Source of the DNA: Kluyveromyces lactis
Lineage: Eukaryota > Ascomycota > Saccharomycetes > Saccharomycetales > Saccharomycetaceae
NCBI RefSeq assembly: GCF_000002515.2
Contig: NC_006041.1
Span: 1,860,001-1,924,000 of the forward strand
Direction of reading: 5' to 3'
Length of the DNA: 64,000 bases
The translations under genes were made by a program, and so were the position numbers. Position 1 is the stretch's first letter, and each line of letters begins with the position of its first letter. Below the pieces are notes generated by a model. The model was not told the DNA's origin and made no database searches. It worked only from the letters and a program-made list of their open reading frames with translations. Below are positions 36,457 through 46,321 of this stretch, in pieces.

Positions 36457-39400
36457 ATGAAAGAGACTGTAATTGACATCGCTCCCAAGAAGATTAAAGG
36501 GATCAGCTTCTCAGCGCTGAGTGCAGCCGATATCGTTTCTCAATCTGAAGTTGAGATCTCTACAAGGGATTTATTTGATCTTGATAATGGTAGATCAGCG
36601 AAGGAGGGCGGTGCGTTAGACCCCAGAATGGGTGTTTCTTCTTCGCAGGCAGAGTGTACTACGTGTCACGGTAATTTAGCTTCATGCCACGGTCATTTCG
36701 GTCATATCAAATTGGCGCTTCCTGTGTTCCATGTTGGTTATTTTAAGGCTACGATTCAAATATTACAAAGTGTCTGCAAAGGATGCGGCGCCCTGTTACT
36801 TTCAGAAGAAGACAAACGTAAGTTCTTAACGGAGTTACGTCGTCCAGGTATGGATAACTTGAGAAGAATGAACATCTTAAAGAAAATCCTAGATCAGTGT
36901 AAAAAACAGAGACGCTGTTTTGAATGTGGTGAATTGAACGGTGTAGTTAAAAAAGCAGCGGCAGGTTCTGGGTCTGCTGCTTTGAAAATCATTCATGATA
37001 CTTTCCGCTGGGTTGGTAAGAAATCTGCACCAGAGAAGGAACAATGGATTGGAGATTGGAAACAAGTCTTGGAAAACAATCCTGAATTGGAACGTTATGT
37101 GAAAAGATGTATGGACGATTTAAATCCATTGAAAGTATTGAATCTATTCAAACAGATTAAACCGAATGACTGTGAATTGTTAGGTATCGATTCCACCAGC
37201 AAATCAGGAAGACCGGAAACGTATATATGGAGATATCTACCTGCTCCTCCAGTTTGTATTCGTCCCTCTGTTATGATGCAAGATTCACCAGCTTCGAACG
37301 AAGATGATCTAACGGTAAAACTAACGGAAATTGTATGGACTTCGTCTTTGATTAAAGCCGGCTTAGAAAAGGGTATATCAATTAATAACATGATGGAACA
37401 ATGGGATTATTTGCAGCTTGCCGTAGCGATGTATATTAACTCCGATTCAGTTAATCCATCTATGCTTCCGGGCTCTTCAGGAACTAAATCAAAACCCATC
37501 AGAGGCTTTTGTCAAAGATTGAAGGGTAAACAGGGTAGATTTAGAGGTAATTTATCTGGTAAGCGTGTTGATTTTTCAGGTAGAACTGTCATCTCTCCGG
37601 ATCCTAATCTATCTATTGACGAAGTTGCCGTCCCTGATAGAGTGGCTAAAATTCTTACTTATCCAGAAAAGGTCACTCGTTACAATAAGCATAAACTTCA
37701 ACAGTTGGTTATTAATGGTCCCAAGGTACACCCTGGTGCAAATTATTTATTAAAGAAAAATGAAGATGCTAGACGGAACTTACGTTACGGTGATAGGGTT
37801 AAACTAGCTAAACAACTACAATATGGGGACGTTGTTGAAAGGCATATCGAAGATGGTGATGTGGTCCTATTTAACAGACAACCTTCTTTGCATAGATTAT
37901 CTATTTTGTCGCATTATGCTAAGATTCGTCCTTGGAGAACATTCAGATTAAATGAGTGTGTTTGTACACCATACAATGCGGATTTTGATGGTGATGAAAT
38001 GAATTTACATGTTCCGCAAACAGAAGAAGCTCGTGCCGAAGCAATAAATTTGATGGGTGTCAAAAATAATTTATTGACACCAAAATCTGGTGAACCGATC
38101 ATTGCAGCAACTCAAGATTTCATAACTGGTTCATACTTAATTTCCCATAAAGATTCTTTCTTTGACCGTGCGCAATTAACACAACTATTATCTATGATGT
38201 CCGACAGTAATCTTCAGTTTGATATTCCTCCGCCATCTATCATGAAACCTCACTATTTATGGACAGGAAAACAAGTCTTTTCATTATTAATAAAACCTAG
38301 CAGGAAGTCTCCTGTAGTCATCAACCTGGATGCTAAAAACAAAGTTTACCTGCCGCCTCCTAAGAAAGAATATCCAAACGAAATGTCACAGAATGATGGT
38401 TTTGTATTAATCAGAGGGTCCAATATTCTTTCGGGAGTGATGGATAAATCGGTTCTTGGTGATGGTAAAAAACATTCTGTATTCTACACAATTTTGAGAG
38501 ATTATGGTCCAAATGAGGCCGCACAAGCCATGAATAGAATGGCTAAGCTTTGTGCCAGATATTTGGGTAATAGAGGGTTTTCTATTGGTATCAATGATGT
38601 CACACCGGGAAGCGATTTAAAACAAAAGAAGGAACAAATGGTTGAAAGTGCATACGCTAAATGTGACGAATTGATTGACCTTTTCAATAAAGGTAAATTG
38701 GAAACTCAACCGGGTTGTAATGAAGAGCAAACATTGGAAGCCAAGATTGGTGGTCTCTTATCGAAAGTCAGAGAAGAAGTCGGTGAAGTGTGTATCAGAG
38801 AACTAGACAACTTGAATGCTCCGTTGATTATGGCAACTTGTGGTTCCAAGGGTTCCACTTTGAACGTGTCGCAGATGGTTGCAGTCGTCGGTCAACAGAT
38901 TATTTCTGGTAATCGTGTTCCGGATGGTTTCCAAGATCGTTCATTGCCCCACTTCCCTAAGAACTCTAAAACTCCTCAGTCGAAAGGTTTTGTTAGAAAT
39001 TCTTTCTTTTCAGGCCTTTCTCCCCCAGAATTCTTATTCCACGCAATTTCAGGTCGTGAAGGTCTTGTGGATACTGCTGTTAAAACAGCTGAAACTGGTT
39101 ATATGTCCCGTAGATTGATGAAATCATTGGAAGATTTGTCTTGTCAATATGATAATACTGTTAGAACGTCTTCCAATGGTATTGTTCAATTTACATATGG
39201 TGGGGATGGTTTAGATCCGTTGGATATGGAAGGTAACGCACAACCAGTGAATTTCAACAGGTCATGGACACATGCGAATAACCTAACCTTAAATGACAAT
39301 TCTCCTGGTCTGCTTCCTTATCAGATTATTGCTGAAACCAATGTCATTCTACAACCACTTGAAAACAAATTGAAAAGATACGACAATATTGGGCAGGAAC

Positions 39401-40830
39401 TTAGAAAGGAAGACGAGCATAAGGACGAATATATCGATCAATTTGACGCTGAAAGATCCTTCTATCAATCGTTACGTGAATTTATGACGGAAAAGGCCCT
39501 GACTCTTGCTAGTTTGAGAGGAGAAAGAGGCTTGAAGGAGCTTGTAGACGAACCAGCTGAAGAGCTACGGGAGTTCAACTGGGATGAAAACGTTCCAGCT
39601 TCTATAACCATTGCGTTGAACCAACTTTGTAAGATATCGAAGATTCTCGTTCAAAAGTTTTTGAGCATAGCGATTTCAAAGTACCACAGAGCAAGAGTGG
39701 AACCAGGTACAGCAGTCGGTGCAATTGGTGCACAATCTATAGGTGAGCCTGGTACTCAAATGACATTAAAAACTTTCCATTTTGCTGGTGTTGCTTCTAT
39801 GAATGTCACCCTTGGTGTTCCACGTATCAAAGAAATTATCAACGCTTCCAAAGTTATTTCTACGCCCATTATCAATGCAGTTCTTGTTAATGATAACGAC
39901 GAAAGAGCCGCAAGAGTGGTTAAAGGTAGAGTCGAGAAAACTCTTTTGTCAGATGTTTCGTTCTACGTCCAGGACATATACCGGGATAACATGGCGTTCT
40001 TGCAGATCAAGATTGACTCTGAAACTATAGAGAAATTGCAACTTGAACTAACTTTAGAAGACATTGTAGTTGCTATTGCCAAAGCTCCAAAGCTCAAAAT
40101 CGGTACGAATGATATATCGATTATCGGCAAAGATAAAATTAATATAGCTGTGAGCTCAGACGGAAAATCTATGAAATCCATATCAACTGCTATGAAGGAA
40201 CCCGAACCAAATGAAGTATTTTACAGAATGCAACAACTCCGTCGTGCTCTTCCTCATATTGTCGTTAAAGGTTTCAGCGACATTTCTAGGGCTGTTATCA
40301 ATATTCGCGATGACGGGAAAAGAGAATTATTAGTCGAAGGTTATGGATTAAGAGACGTAATGACCACGGACGGTGTGATAGGCTCCAAAACTAAGACTAA
40401 CCATATTCTTGAAGTCTACGATGTTTTGGGTATTGAAGCAGCAAGATCATGTATTATTAATGAAATCGATTACACAATGAGTAATCATGGTATGAGTGTT
40501 GATCCTCGTCACATCCAGTTATTGGGTGATGTTATGACATACAAGGGTGAAGTTCTAGGTATTACCAGATTTGGTTTGGCTAAGATGAGAGATTCGGTTC
40601 TTCAATTAGCATCCTTCGAGAAGACAACTGATCATTTATTCGATGCTGCGTTCTATATGAAAAATGATGCTGTGGAAGGTGTTTCAGAGTGTATCATTTT
40701 GGGACAAACCATGTCAATTGGTACAGGATCATTTAAAGTTGTTAAAAACACGGTAGTGGGAGAAAATGACCTCACACCTAAACCAACACTATTCGAGACC
40801 CTGTGTGATACTGTAGTAAAAGCTAACTAG
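36457..40830 (+). CDS. RPO31: RNA polymerase III largest subunit Rpc160
   Basis: Catalytic subunit of nuclear RNA polymerase III, which makes tRNA, 5S and U6 RNA. It has 1457 residues from the ATG at 36457 (S. cerevisiae YOR116C 1460). Features in order: N-terminal zinc ligands CTTCHGNLASCHGHFGH (about 67-85), the CKGCG/CFECGE cysteines, FNRQPSLHRLSILSH, the metal-A loop NADFDGDEMN (about 507-516) with its three catalytic Asp, the funnel and the bridge-helix region (GREGLVDTAVKTAETGYMSR), and the trigger-loop region (GEPGTQMTLKTFHFAG). It ends with the conserved C-terminal clamp segments. Codon use is that of a well-expressed gene. It is convergent with ESC2. Confidence 0.98.
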   Translation: MKETVIDIAPKKIKGISFSALSAADIVSQSEVEISTRDLFDLDNGRSAKEGGALDPRMGVSSSQAECTTCHGNLASCHGHFGHIKLALPVFHVGYFKATIQILQSVCKGCGALLLSEEDKRKFLTELRRPGMDNLRRMNILKKILDQCKKQRRCFECGELNGVVKKAAAGSGSAALKIIHDTFRWVGKKSAPEKEQWIGDWKQVLENNPELERYVKRCMDDLNPLKVLNLFKQIKPNDCELLGIDSTSKSGRPETYIWRYLPAPPVCIRPSVMMQDSPASNEDDLTVKLTEIVWTSSLIKAGLEKGISINNMMEQWDYLQLAVAMYINSDSVNPSMLPGSSGTKSKPIRGFCQRLKGKQGRFRGNLSGKRVDFSGRTVISPDPNLSIDEVAVPDRVAKILTYPEKVTRYNKHKLQQLVINGPKVHPGANYLLKKNEDARRNLRYGDRVKLAKQLQYGDVVERHIEDGDVVLFNRQPSLHRLSILSHYAKIRPWRTFRLNECVCTPYNADFDGDEMNLHVPQTEEARAEAINLMGVKNNLLTPKSGEPIIAATQDFITGSYLISHKDSFFDRAQLTQLLSMMSDSNLQFDIPPPSIMKPHYLWTGKQVFSLLIKPSRKSPVVINLDAKNKVYLPPPKKEYPNEMSQNDGFVLIRGSNILSGVMDKSVLGDGKKHSVFYTILRDYGPNEAAQAMNRMAKLCARYLGNRGFSIGINDVTPGSDLKQKKEQMVESAYAKCDELIDLFNKGKLETQPGCNEEQTLEAKIGGLLSKVREEVGEVCIRELDNLNAPLIMATCGSKGSTLNVSQMVAVVGQQIISGNRVPDGFQDRSLPHFPKNSKTPQSKGFVRNSFFSGLSPPEFLFHAISGREGLVDTAVKTAETGYMSRRLMKSLEDLSCQYDNTVRTSSNGIVQFTYGGDGLDPLDMEGNAQPVNFNRSWTHANNLTLNDNSPGLLPYQIIAETNVILQPLENKLKRYDNIGQELRKEDEHKDEYIDQFDAERSFYQSLREFMTEKALTLASLRGERGLKELVDEPAEELREFNWDENVPASITIALNQLCKISKILVQKFLSIAISKYHRARVEPGTAVGAIGAQSIGEPGTQMTLKTFHFAGVASMNVTLGVPRIKEIINASKVISTPIINAVLVNDNDERAARVVKGRVEKTLLSDVSFYVQDIYRDNMAFLQIKIDSETIEKLQLELTLEDIVVAIAKAPKLKIGTNDISIIGKDKINIAVSSDGKSMKSISTAMKEPEPNEVFYRMQQLRRALPHIVVKGFSDISRAVINIRDDGKRELLVEGYGLRDVMTTDGVIGSKTKTNHILEVYDVLGIEAARSCIINEIDYTMSNHGMSVDPRHIQLLGDVMTYKGEVLGITRFGLAKMRDSVLQLASFEKTTDHLFDAAFYMKNDAVEGVSECIILGQTMSIGTGSFKVVKNTVVGENDLTPKPTLFETLCDTVVKAN

Positions 40831-40926
40831 TCTTTAAAATCATGTGCATGTATATAAACTTTCTTAATTAGCATAACAATTCTTCAAAGGATTGATTTAT
40901 TTGGGTAATATTGTTACAAATCCTAG

Positions 40927-42105
40927 TTACGATATTTTTATTTCAAGAATATCATCTTCTTCAAGGCCTTCACTTAAAACGGTGGCTGCTGGGTTGAGTT
41001 CTTCATTATCAAATATTAATAACACATTTGCATCTTCTGAAAGGCTGGAAATAGTCTTGTATCTGTTCGCTATCTCCGTAAAAGTTGTATTAGGCCAAAC
41101 TGAAATTGATGTTCGCTTGTTTGCCTTATCAATTAAGGTTAACCGAATAGAATTTGATGATTCAATATCAGAATCAAGAAGATCAATTACATCATCTGTT
41201 CTCTCCGCGAGCTTTGGCGCACTTTCAAGCTCTTTCTCAAATAGCTTGAATTTCTCATCCCTAGCCGGTTGTTCGAGTGGGTCCTGCTCTTCTATGTTGC
41301 TTTCATCCAAGAAGGATTGTAATCTCGATTCCCGAATTCTCTTATATTCCGTCTTGTAGTTATTGGCATCAGCAGAATGAACTATAACTAAATCCACTGT
41401 AGTTTCATACTCGCTCACTGTTTTAGGTATACGTAAACTGTCACAGTTGGAAAATGGTAGCACCTCCACTCCTGCCCGAAATAATACTAGTTCAGCCGGT
41501 GTATAGAAGATCCTCAACCTTCTTGGTATCTTGTAAGATTGGATAAACGTTCGTATTGTTATTGGTAGAATACTTTCAAAAGTTTTGTTTCCTGTTACTT
41601 TAACATTTACTCTTTTGTCCTGTGATCCTTCTAAAGTAGATATAAAGTTAATGTTGTAAATCCGCTTGGTTACCTTCCCATTATTGTGAGTATCGGCGTG
41701 ATTCTTCGCATTACTAGTGACTTCCTTTAAAAAATCAAACATTTCATCCTGTGTATTGATTGATGGTGTTTGGTCTTCTTTGAATCTTTCCAATTCACTA
41801 TGAATGGAGTCATCTGATTCCGATATCACAGAGTTTTCATAGCTTGATTCAGCGTCATCGCTGATATCGTTTTTGTCTGATGATTTAGATGAGCCTGACT
41901 GTCTGGTCAATTTTTTTGCCGGTTCTTCGGATTCCAGTGCCAGGGAAATACCGTTCTTATGTGGTCTTTTTCTATCATTCTTCAACGTTTCCAATGACGG
42001 CAGATTAGAGGCATGGATGCTAATATCGACTTCTTTCTCTATTTCGTTTTCCTCATCTGTGATATTCTGATTAAAGAAAAAGTCATCAGAGTCGCTATCA
42101 CTCAT
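40927..42105 (-). CDS. ESC2: Esc2, SUMO-like-domain genome stability protein
   Basis: RENi-family protein that in S. cerevisiae (YDR363W, 456 residues) supports sister-chromatid recombination intermediates, replication-fork repair and silencing. The 392 residues have an acidic, Ser-rich disordered N-terminus (SDSDSDDFFFNQN) with possible SUMO-interacting hydrophobic/acidic stretches. A first SUMO-like domain lies at about 150-235 (RVNVKVTGNKTFESILPITI), then a charged helix, and a second SUMO-like domain at about 315-392 (RLTLIDKANKRTSISVWPNT, ending EGLEEDDILEIKIS). It is shorter than in S. cerevisiae, mostly in the N-terminal part. The stop codon is 96 bases from that of RPO31. Confidence 0.88.
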   Translation of the reverse strand: MSDSDSDDFFFNQNITDEENEIEKEVDISIHASNLPSLETLKNDRKRPHKNGISLALESEEPAKKLTRQSGSSKSSDKNDISDDAESSYENSVISESDDSIHSELERFKEDQTPSINTQDEMFDFLKEVTSNAKNHADTHNNGKVTKRIYNINFISTLEGSQDKRVNVKVTGNKTFESILPITIRTFIQSYKIPRRLRIFYTPAELVLFRAGVEVLPFSNCDSLRIPKTVSEYETTVDLVIVHSADANNYKTEYKRIRESRLQSFLDESNIEEQDPLEQPARDEKFKLFEKELESAPKLAERTDDVIDLLDSDIESSNSIRLTLIDKANKRTSISVWPNTTFTEIANRYKTISSLSEDANVLLIFDNEELNPAATVLSEGLEEDDILEIKIS

Positions 42106-42419
42106 TCCTTTGAGTGAGTAAGTAATATAATGTCACTAGTGGTCCACAAATTTGTCAAGAGGCGTGTTTTTCGTATACTCGAACGAGCGTAGAGCTTCTG
42201 TATTATTTCAGTAACTCATTTTTTATTCACAGTTAAAAGCATGTAAAGGTTATGTGTTAGTGAACAGAAGTTGATATTGGTCACGTGATACTAAAGTGGG
42301 CCAATGTGCTACTTACAAGTTGGACTACGATCGCCAACTATATACAAATAGTATGTACGATGATGTTTGGGGTTTAGATATTTAAGAGAAAAACCAGCTA
42401 GCATAACGTTGGCATGTGC
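42106..42419 (-). promoter_or_regulatory. ESC2 promoter region and APE4 3' end
   Basis: Spacer of 314 bases with a CACGTG at 42282-42287 about 175 bases upstream of the ESC2 start. The chromosome XV-related part of the double synteny (RPO31) gives way here to the chromosome VIII-related part (APE4). Nothing else is recognised. Confidence 0.4.
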
Positions 42420-43919
42420 TTAGACTTCGATAGTATGCTGAAGTTCAGAGTATCTTTCGAAGAACTTTTTGAACAACTTCACTTGCAGTTCGATATCTTT
42501 GGCCGAACCAGTTTCTCTGATAGAATGCATTGACAAGATCGGGTTTCCGATATCCAATGTTCTGATACCTGTTTTGGATGCTAGGATTGGTCCAATTGTT
42601 GAGCCACATGGAACATTATTTGCACCAACAAATAATTGTAGGGGGATTTCAGCTTCATCAGCAATTTTTTTGAGTAATACTAAACCTGGAGAATTTGTCA
42701 TGTACCTTTGATTAGCATTGATCTTAACGACGGGGCCAGCACCAAATTGTGGTTTGTGCTGAGTTTCATGTTTTGAAGAGTAGTTTGGATGAACTGCATG
42801 GGCAACATCACTCGATAGGAAAAACGATTTGGCTGCAGATTGCAACAACGAGGAAGCTGATGTCTGTTGAACATCATCCGAACCTGCTAATGGAGTTATC
42901 CTTTCAAGTACATTAGGCAAAAAATTAGAATCTGCGCCTTGGGCGGATGAAGATCCGATTTCCTCGTGATCAAACATCGCTACCATACGAATTCCTTCGT
43001 CTTCAGATAAACCCGTATCTGCTGCCTCAGTGATTCCGTGCATTGAAGTGAAACACGAGGTAAGATTATCCAATCTTCCTGAAAATACAAACTCATCATG
43101 AATACCACCTAGGGTGGAAGGTTTATGATCGTATAAGATCAATTCGAAATCTTCAATATCAGTGACATTTTCTAGTTCCAAGTCTTTACGAATCAATTCC
43201 AAAAGATCTTCATGATGCCTCTCGATGATTGATTTCAAAGAAGAGAACTGGTCCTCCGATAGAGGTTGTGAATCCCCACAGCATCCTTCACTTTTCTTTG
43301 TTTCTTCTTTCTTATCCTTAATAGATAAACCTGCAATGGGCAACAACTGGGTCTCTTTGTTGAATTCGAATTTGGTGTTAACATCTCTATCCAAATGAAT
43401 AGCTAAGGTTGGAATCTTTAACAAAGGTTTCTTCAAATCAACTAGCCTCGAAACGATGTTCTTGCTTTTACTATCTTGAACCATAACTCTTCCTGCCACA
43501 GAAAGATCAGAGTCGAACCAGGAGTGCCAAATCCCACCTCCGTAACATTCTACACCAATCTGAGAGAACCCCTCATTAGTTCTCTTGGAAATTGGCTTAA
43601 TTCTTAGGACGGGGGAATCGGTATGAGCTCCAACAATAGCTACGGGATTACCTGGTTTCCATTTTCCACCAACGACAAATGCAACGATGGAAGAGTTGTT
43701 TCTGGTAACGAAATATTTACCCAGTTTCTTGAAATGAGACTCCCAAGGATCCGTTTCCTTCAATTCCACGAATCCATTCGACTGAAGATGCGACTTGATA
43801 TTGTGAACGGCATGGTATGGAGTTGGGGAGCTGTTCAAAAAGTTTACGAATTCCTGCGGATAATTTATGACACTGGAACCAGACATGGTGGATTTACTCC
43901 TCAGATGTAGTCTCAGCAT
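42420..43919 (-). CDS. APE4: Aspartyl aminopeptidase (M18), Ape4
   Basis: Metallo-aminopeptidase removing N-terminal acidic residues; in S. cerevisiae YHR113W (490 residues) it is cytosolic and is carried to the vacuole by the Cvt pathway. The 499 residues show M18 metal and catalytic motifs: VGAHTDSPVLRIKP (first His/Asp), DEFVFSGRLDNLTSCF, MFDHEEIGSSSAQGADSNF (Glu-Glu pair) and SSDVAHAVHPNY (His ligand). A second in-frame ATG at 43886 follows residues resembling a basic leader (MLRLHLRSK). S. cerevisiae Ape4 begins similarly (basic, about eight residues), so the upstream start is preferred. A species-specific loop near residue 220 contains the unusual EGCCGDSQ. Confidence 0.96.
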   Translation of the reverse strand: MLRLHLRSKSTMSGSSVINYPQEFVNFLNSSPTPYHAVHNIKSHLQSNGFVELKETDPWESHFKKLGKYFVTRNNSSIVAFVVGGKWKPGNPVAIVGAHTDSPVLRIKPISKRTNEGFSQIGVECYGGGIWHSWFDSDLSVAGRVMVQDSKSKNIVSRLVDLKKPLLKIPTLAIHLDRDVNTKFEFNKETQLLPIAGLSIKDKKEETKKSEGCCGDSQPLSEDQFSSLKSIIERHHEDLLELIRKDLELENVTDIEDFELILYDHKPSTLGGIHDEFVFSGRLDNLTSCFTSMHGITEAADTGLSEDEGIRMVAMFDHEEIGSSSAQGADSNFLPNVLERITPLAGSDDVQQTSASSLLQSAAKSFFLSSDVAHAVHPNYSSKHETQHKPQFGAGPVVKINANQRYMTNSPGLVLLKKIADEAEIPLQLFVGANNVPCGSTIGPILASKTGIRTLDIGNPILSMHSIRETGSAKDIELQVKLFKKFFERYSELQHTIEV

Positions 43920-44840
43920 GCAAGATGGGCGGTGAAAATAAGCTGTAGCCCGTTATCGATTCCAGAACACAGTGGGAGACTCAGTAAGTTACTGTGGTGA
44001 AAGTACATGGTATAGGCTTAAAAAATCAACTGTTCGAAGAACTTCTTAATTTTTGTTGCAAAACGAAATGGCTATGCAGTAAAAATCATACTGAACCAAG
44101 CGCCATATTGAATTAAGTAATCAGTAATTCGATGGAAAACGAGCATAGACGTCGAATTCTGACGTTATTAGTTCGAGTATTTGGAATATATTATTTTTAT
44201 GTAGATTTGACTTACAAATTGGAGGCAGTCTTTCCCCTAAATACTTGATGGGACAACATACAATCGAACCTGCTATTGTATTTGGCGGTGAAAGAGTGGG
44301 AAATGAGGAAAACTATAGTTCGAATCAGAAAGTCGATACATTAGACCGTTAACTGTGTCTCTTCAACAAGACCATAACCCCTAAATAGCCATACAATTAG
44401 AACTATTGACAGTTCCTCATTCCATACTTCTGTCGCAAAGCGACCATTATCCAAAAGGTCCATGGAAAAAGTATTCCGACAGCTTTATGGTCACGTGCAA
44501 TTTTTATCACGTGCCTTTAGTTCTCCCCTAAATACACACTTTCTCTGCTCGAGGTGGACGCAGCTCTCGAGCCCACATTTGGAAAATACCTTAAAAAGTT
44601 CAAGACATTGGGGGGCATGGTATGAGAAACATGGATGTTGAAAGTATGAAATATAAACTATGAAGTGTTTTGGTATGTAAATGAAAGAGTTGTTGAAGGT
44701 CTTTGAAACTCTTCTCATTGCATTGAATTGGACAGGACAGATATTCAGTCAATATAAGAATCCATCCAACATAAAAAACTAGGATCAATTGCCAGTAATA
44801 TTTAATCAAGCCGTAAAACTTGAATTTCTATCTTATTATA
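43920..44840. promoter_or_regulatory. Divergent promoter, APE4 / YHR112C
   Basis: At about 920 bases, this is the longest spacer in the window. The two TCACGTG sites at 44491-44513 are the clearest signals. A GTTCGAAT at 44313-44320 looks like a tRNA B box but has no foldable partner sequence. Short minus-strand frames at 44491-44809 overlap each other and have no protein character. No RNA gene was recognised. Confidence 0.45.
44491..44513. promoter_or_regulatory. Paired Cbf1-type sites upstream of YHR112C
   Basis: TCACGTG at 44491-44497 and again at 44507-44513, 16 bases apart, about 330-350 bases upstream of the start. TCACGTG is the Cbf1-Met4-Met28 target in sulfur amino-acid genes of S. 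cerevisiae, and the downstream gene belongs to the transsulfuration enzyme family. Confidence 0.6.
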
Positions 44841-45983
44841 ATGTCGTTATCAACAGAGTTAGTCCACGCAGATGACAAGCACAACAGAGTCACTGACATA
44901 GTTTCTCCAATCAATGTCGCTACCACGTTCAGGTACGAAGAAGTTGATTTGATTCCATGGAATGAGCGAGAAGATTTCAGTGTCTTGGAAAAGAAGCCTA
45001 TATATTCCAGATTGGCTCATCCAAACTCCCTTAGGGTGGAATCTGTCCTTTCGAAGGTTTTGGAAGGTGAAGCCGTGGTGTATGCCAACGGTTTGGCTGC
45101 ATACTTTGCTATGCTAACGTATTATAACCCAAAGAGACTTTTTATCGGTGAAGGGTATCATGGGTGCCGTAGTATTGCTGATATTCACACTAGGAATTGG
45201 AATTTGGAGCAACACAAGTTGGAAATTGATGAAATTTTGCAACATGCGGGTAAAGGCGATGTGGTTCACATAGAGACTCCAGTTAACCCGTACGGGACCT
45301 CATTCGATATCAAAGCTTTCGCTGATGCTACACATAGTAAAGGTGCCATCTTGGTGATTGATTCCACTTTTGCACCACCTCCGTTGCAAAATCCTTGGGA
45401 TTTCGGAGTTGATGTAATTCTACATTCTGCGACTAAATACTTCGGTGGTCACTCTGATCTTTTAGCCGGTGTTCTCGCCGTCAAGGATAAAGAAGTTGCT
45501 TCAAAATTGAGAACTGATAGAATCTATTTGGGTACAAATATTGCTAATTTGGAGGCCTTCCTGTTATTGAGATCTTTGAGAACATTTGAAATGAGAATCC
45601 AAACTCAATCCGAAAATGCTACCAAGCTTGTATCCTACTTGATTGAGCATAAATCTGATTTCGAAGGTGTGTTAGAAGGTGTATTCCACTCCTCGTTACA
45701 GACTGAACCTTTCGTTAAGGAACAATTAAAGGGTGGTTACGGACCAGTGTTCGCAGTCACTTTAAATTCAAAGGAACAATGTAGGAAATTCCCTCAATTA
45801 TTGACGTGCTTCCAGCATGCTACCTCCTTAGGTGGTGTTGAATCTCTCGTTGAATGGAGAGCCTTGACAGATCCCTACATCATCCCCACCTTGATCAGAG
45901 TTTCTGTTGGTGTGGAAAATGTTGATGATTTGATTAAGGATTTCGCTAACGCTTTGAAGACTTTGCAAGGAGCAAAGAATTGA
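44841..45983 (+). CDS. Cystathionine gamma-synthase/lyase-like PLP enzyme (YHR112C)
   Basis: Cys/Met-metabolism PLP-dependent enzyme, fold type I, homologous to S. cerevisiae YHR112C (378 residues; 380 here), whose exact reaction is not firmly established. Motifs: [12 protein letters not shown] near the N-terminus, [55 protein letters not shown] (PLP-ring Asp), and the Schiff-base Lys in [13 protein letters not shown] (near residue 198). The C-terminal domain ends [16 protein letters not shown], typical of the family. The ATG at 44841 is the first ATG in frame. Two Cbf1 sites in the promoter support a role in sulfur metabolism. It is divergent from APE4, as in S. cerevisiae. Confidence 0.92.
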   Translation: MSLSTELVHADDKHNRVTDIVSPINVATTFRYEEVDLIPWNEREDFSVLEKKPIYSRLAHPNSLRVESVLSKVLEGEAVVYANGLAAYFAMLTYYNPKRLFIGEGYHGCRSIADIHTRNWNLEQHKLEIDEILQHAGKGDVVHIETPVNPYGTSFDIKAFADATHSKGAILVIDSTFAPPPLQNPWDFGVDVILHSATKYFGGHSDLLAGVLAVKDKEVASKLRTDRIYLGTNIANLEAFLLLRSLRTFEMRIQTQSENATKLVSYLIEHKSDFEGVLEGVFHSSLQTEPFVKEQLKGGYGPVFAVTLNSKEQCRKFPQLLTCFQHATSLGGVESLVEWRALTDPYIIPTLIRVSVGVENVDDLIKDFANALKTLQGAKN

Positions 45984-46321
45984 GTCCTCTCAGGTTATAC
46001 TAGCGTTTGTGTCACCTTTTAGAGTATATTGTATATATTTGAACAATAAAAATGCATTTGATACTCGTCTTTACCTGATCTGTTGGTGCGGTTTCAATAT
46101 CCAATCTTTGTATATTATTTACGTTACCCTAATTATTGATTTCGAACAATCATCGGAAACATCATAAACCTGTAAAATTGGAAAGAATATGTAAACAATG
46201 ACAGAATAAACAAACAACACTACAAGGTATTGATTCACAAGTCACTGTCGCACTATTAAGAGAATCATATCATTTTTGCTGAATTTAATTACAATTTGGC
46301 AATCAACGAAGCTGCTCGGCA
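45984..46321 (+). promoter_or_regulatory. YHR112C 3' region and TFC6 promoter
   Basis: Spacer of 338 bases. AGTATATTGTATATATTTG near 46023-46041 is a likely 3'-end efficiency element for YHR112C. No confident TFC6 promoter motif is seen. Confidence 0.35.

Noticed and set aside
44300-44330. B-box-like GTTCGAATC in the APE4/YHR112C spacer
   Set aside because: No A box, acceptor stem or T-run terminator at the right spacing.
44491-44809. Two small overlapping minus-strand frames upstream of YHR112C
   Set aside because: They overlap each other and the promoter and have no recognisable protein features.
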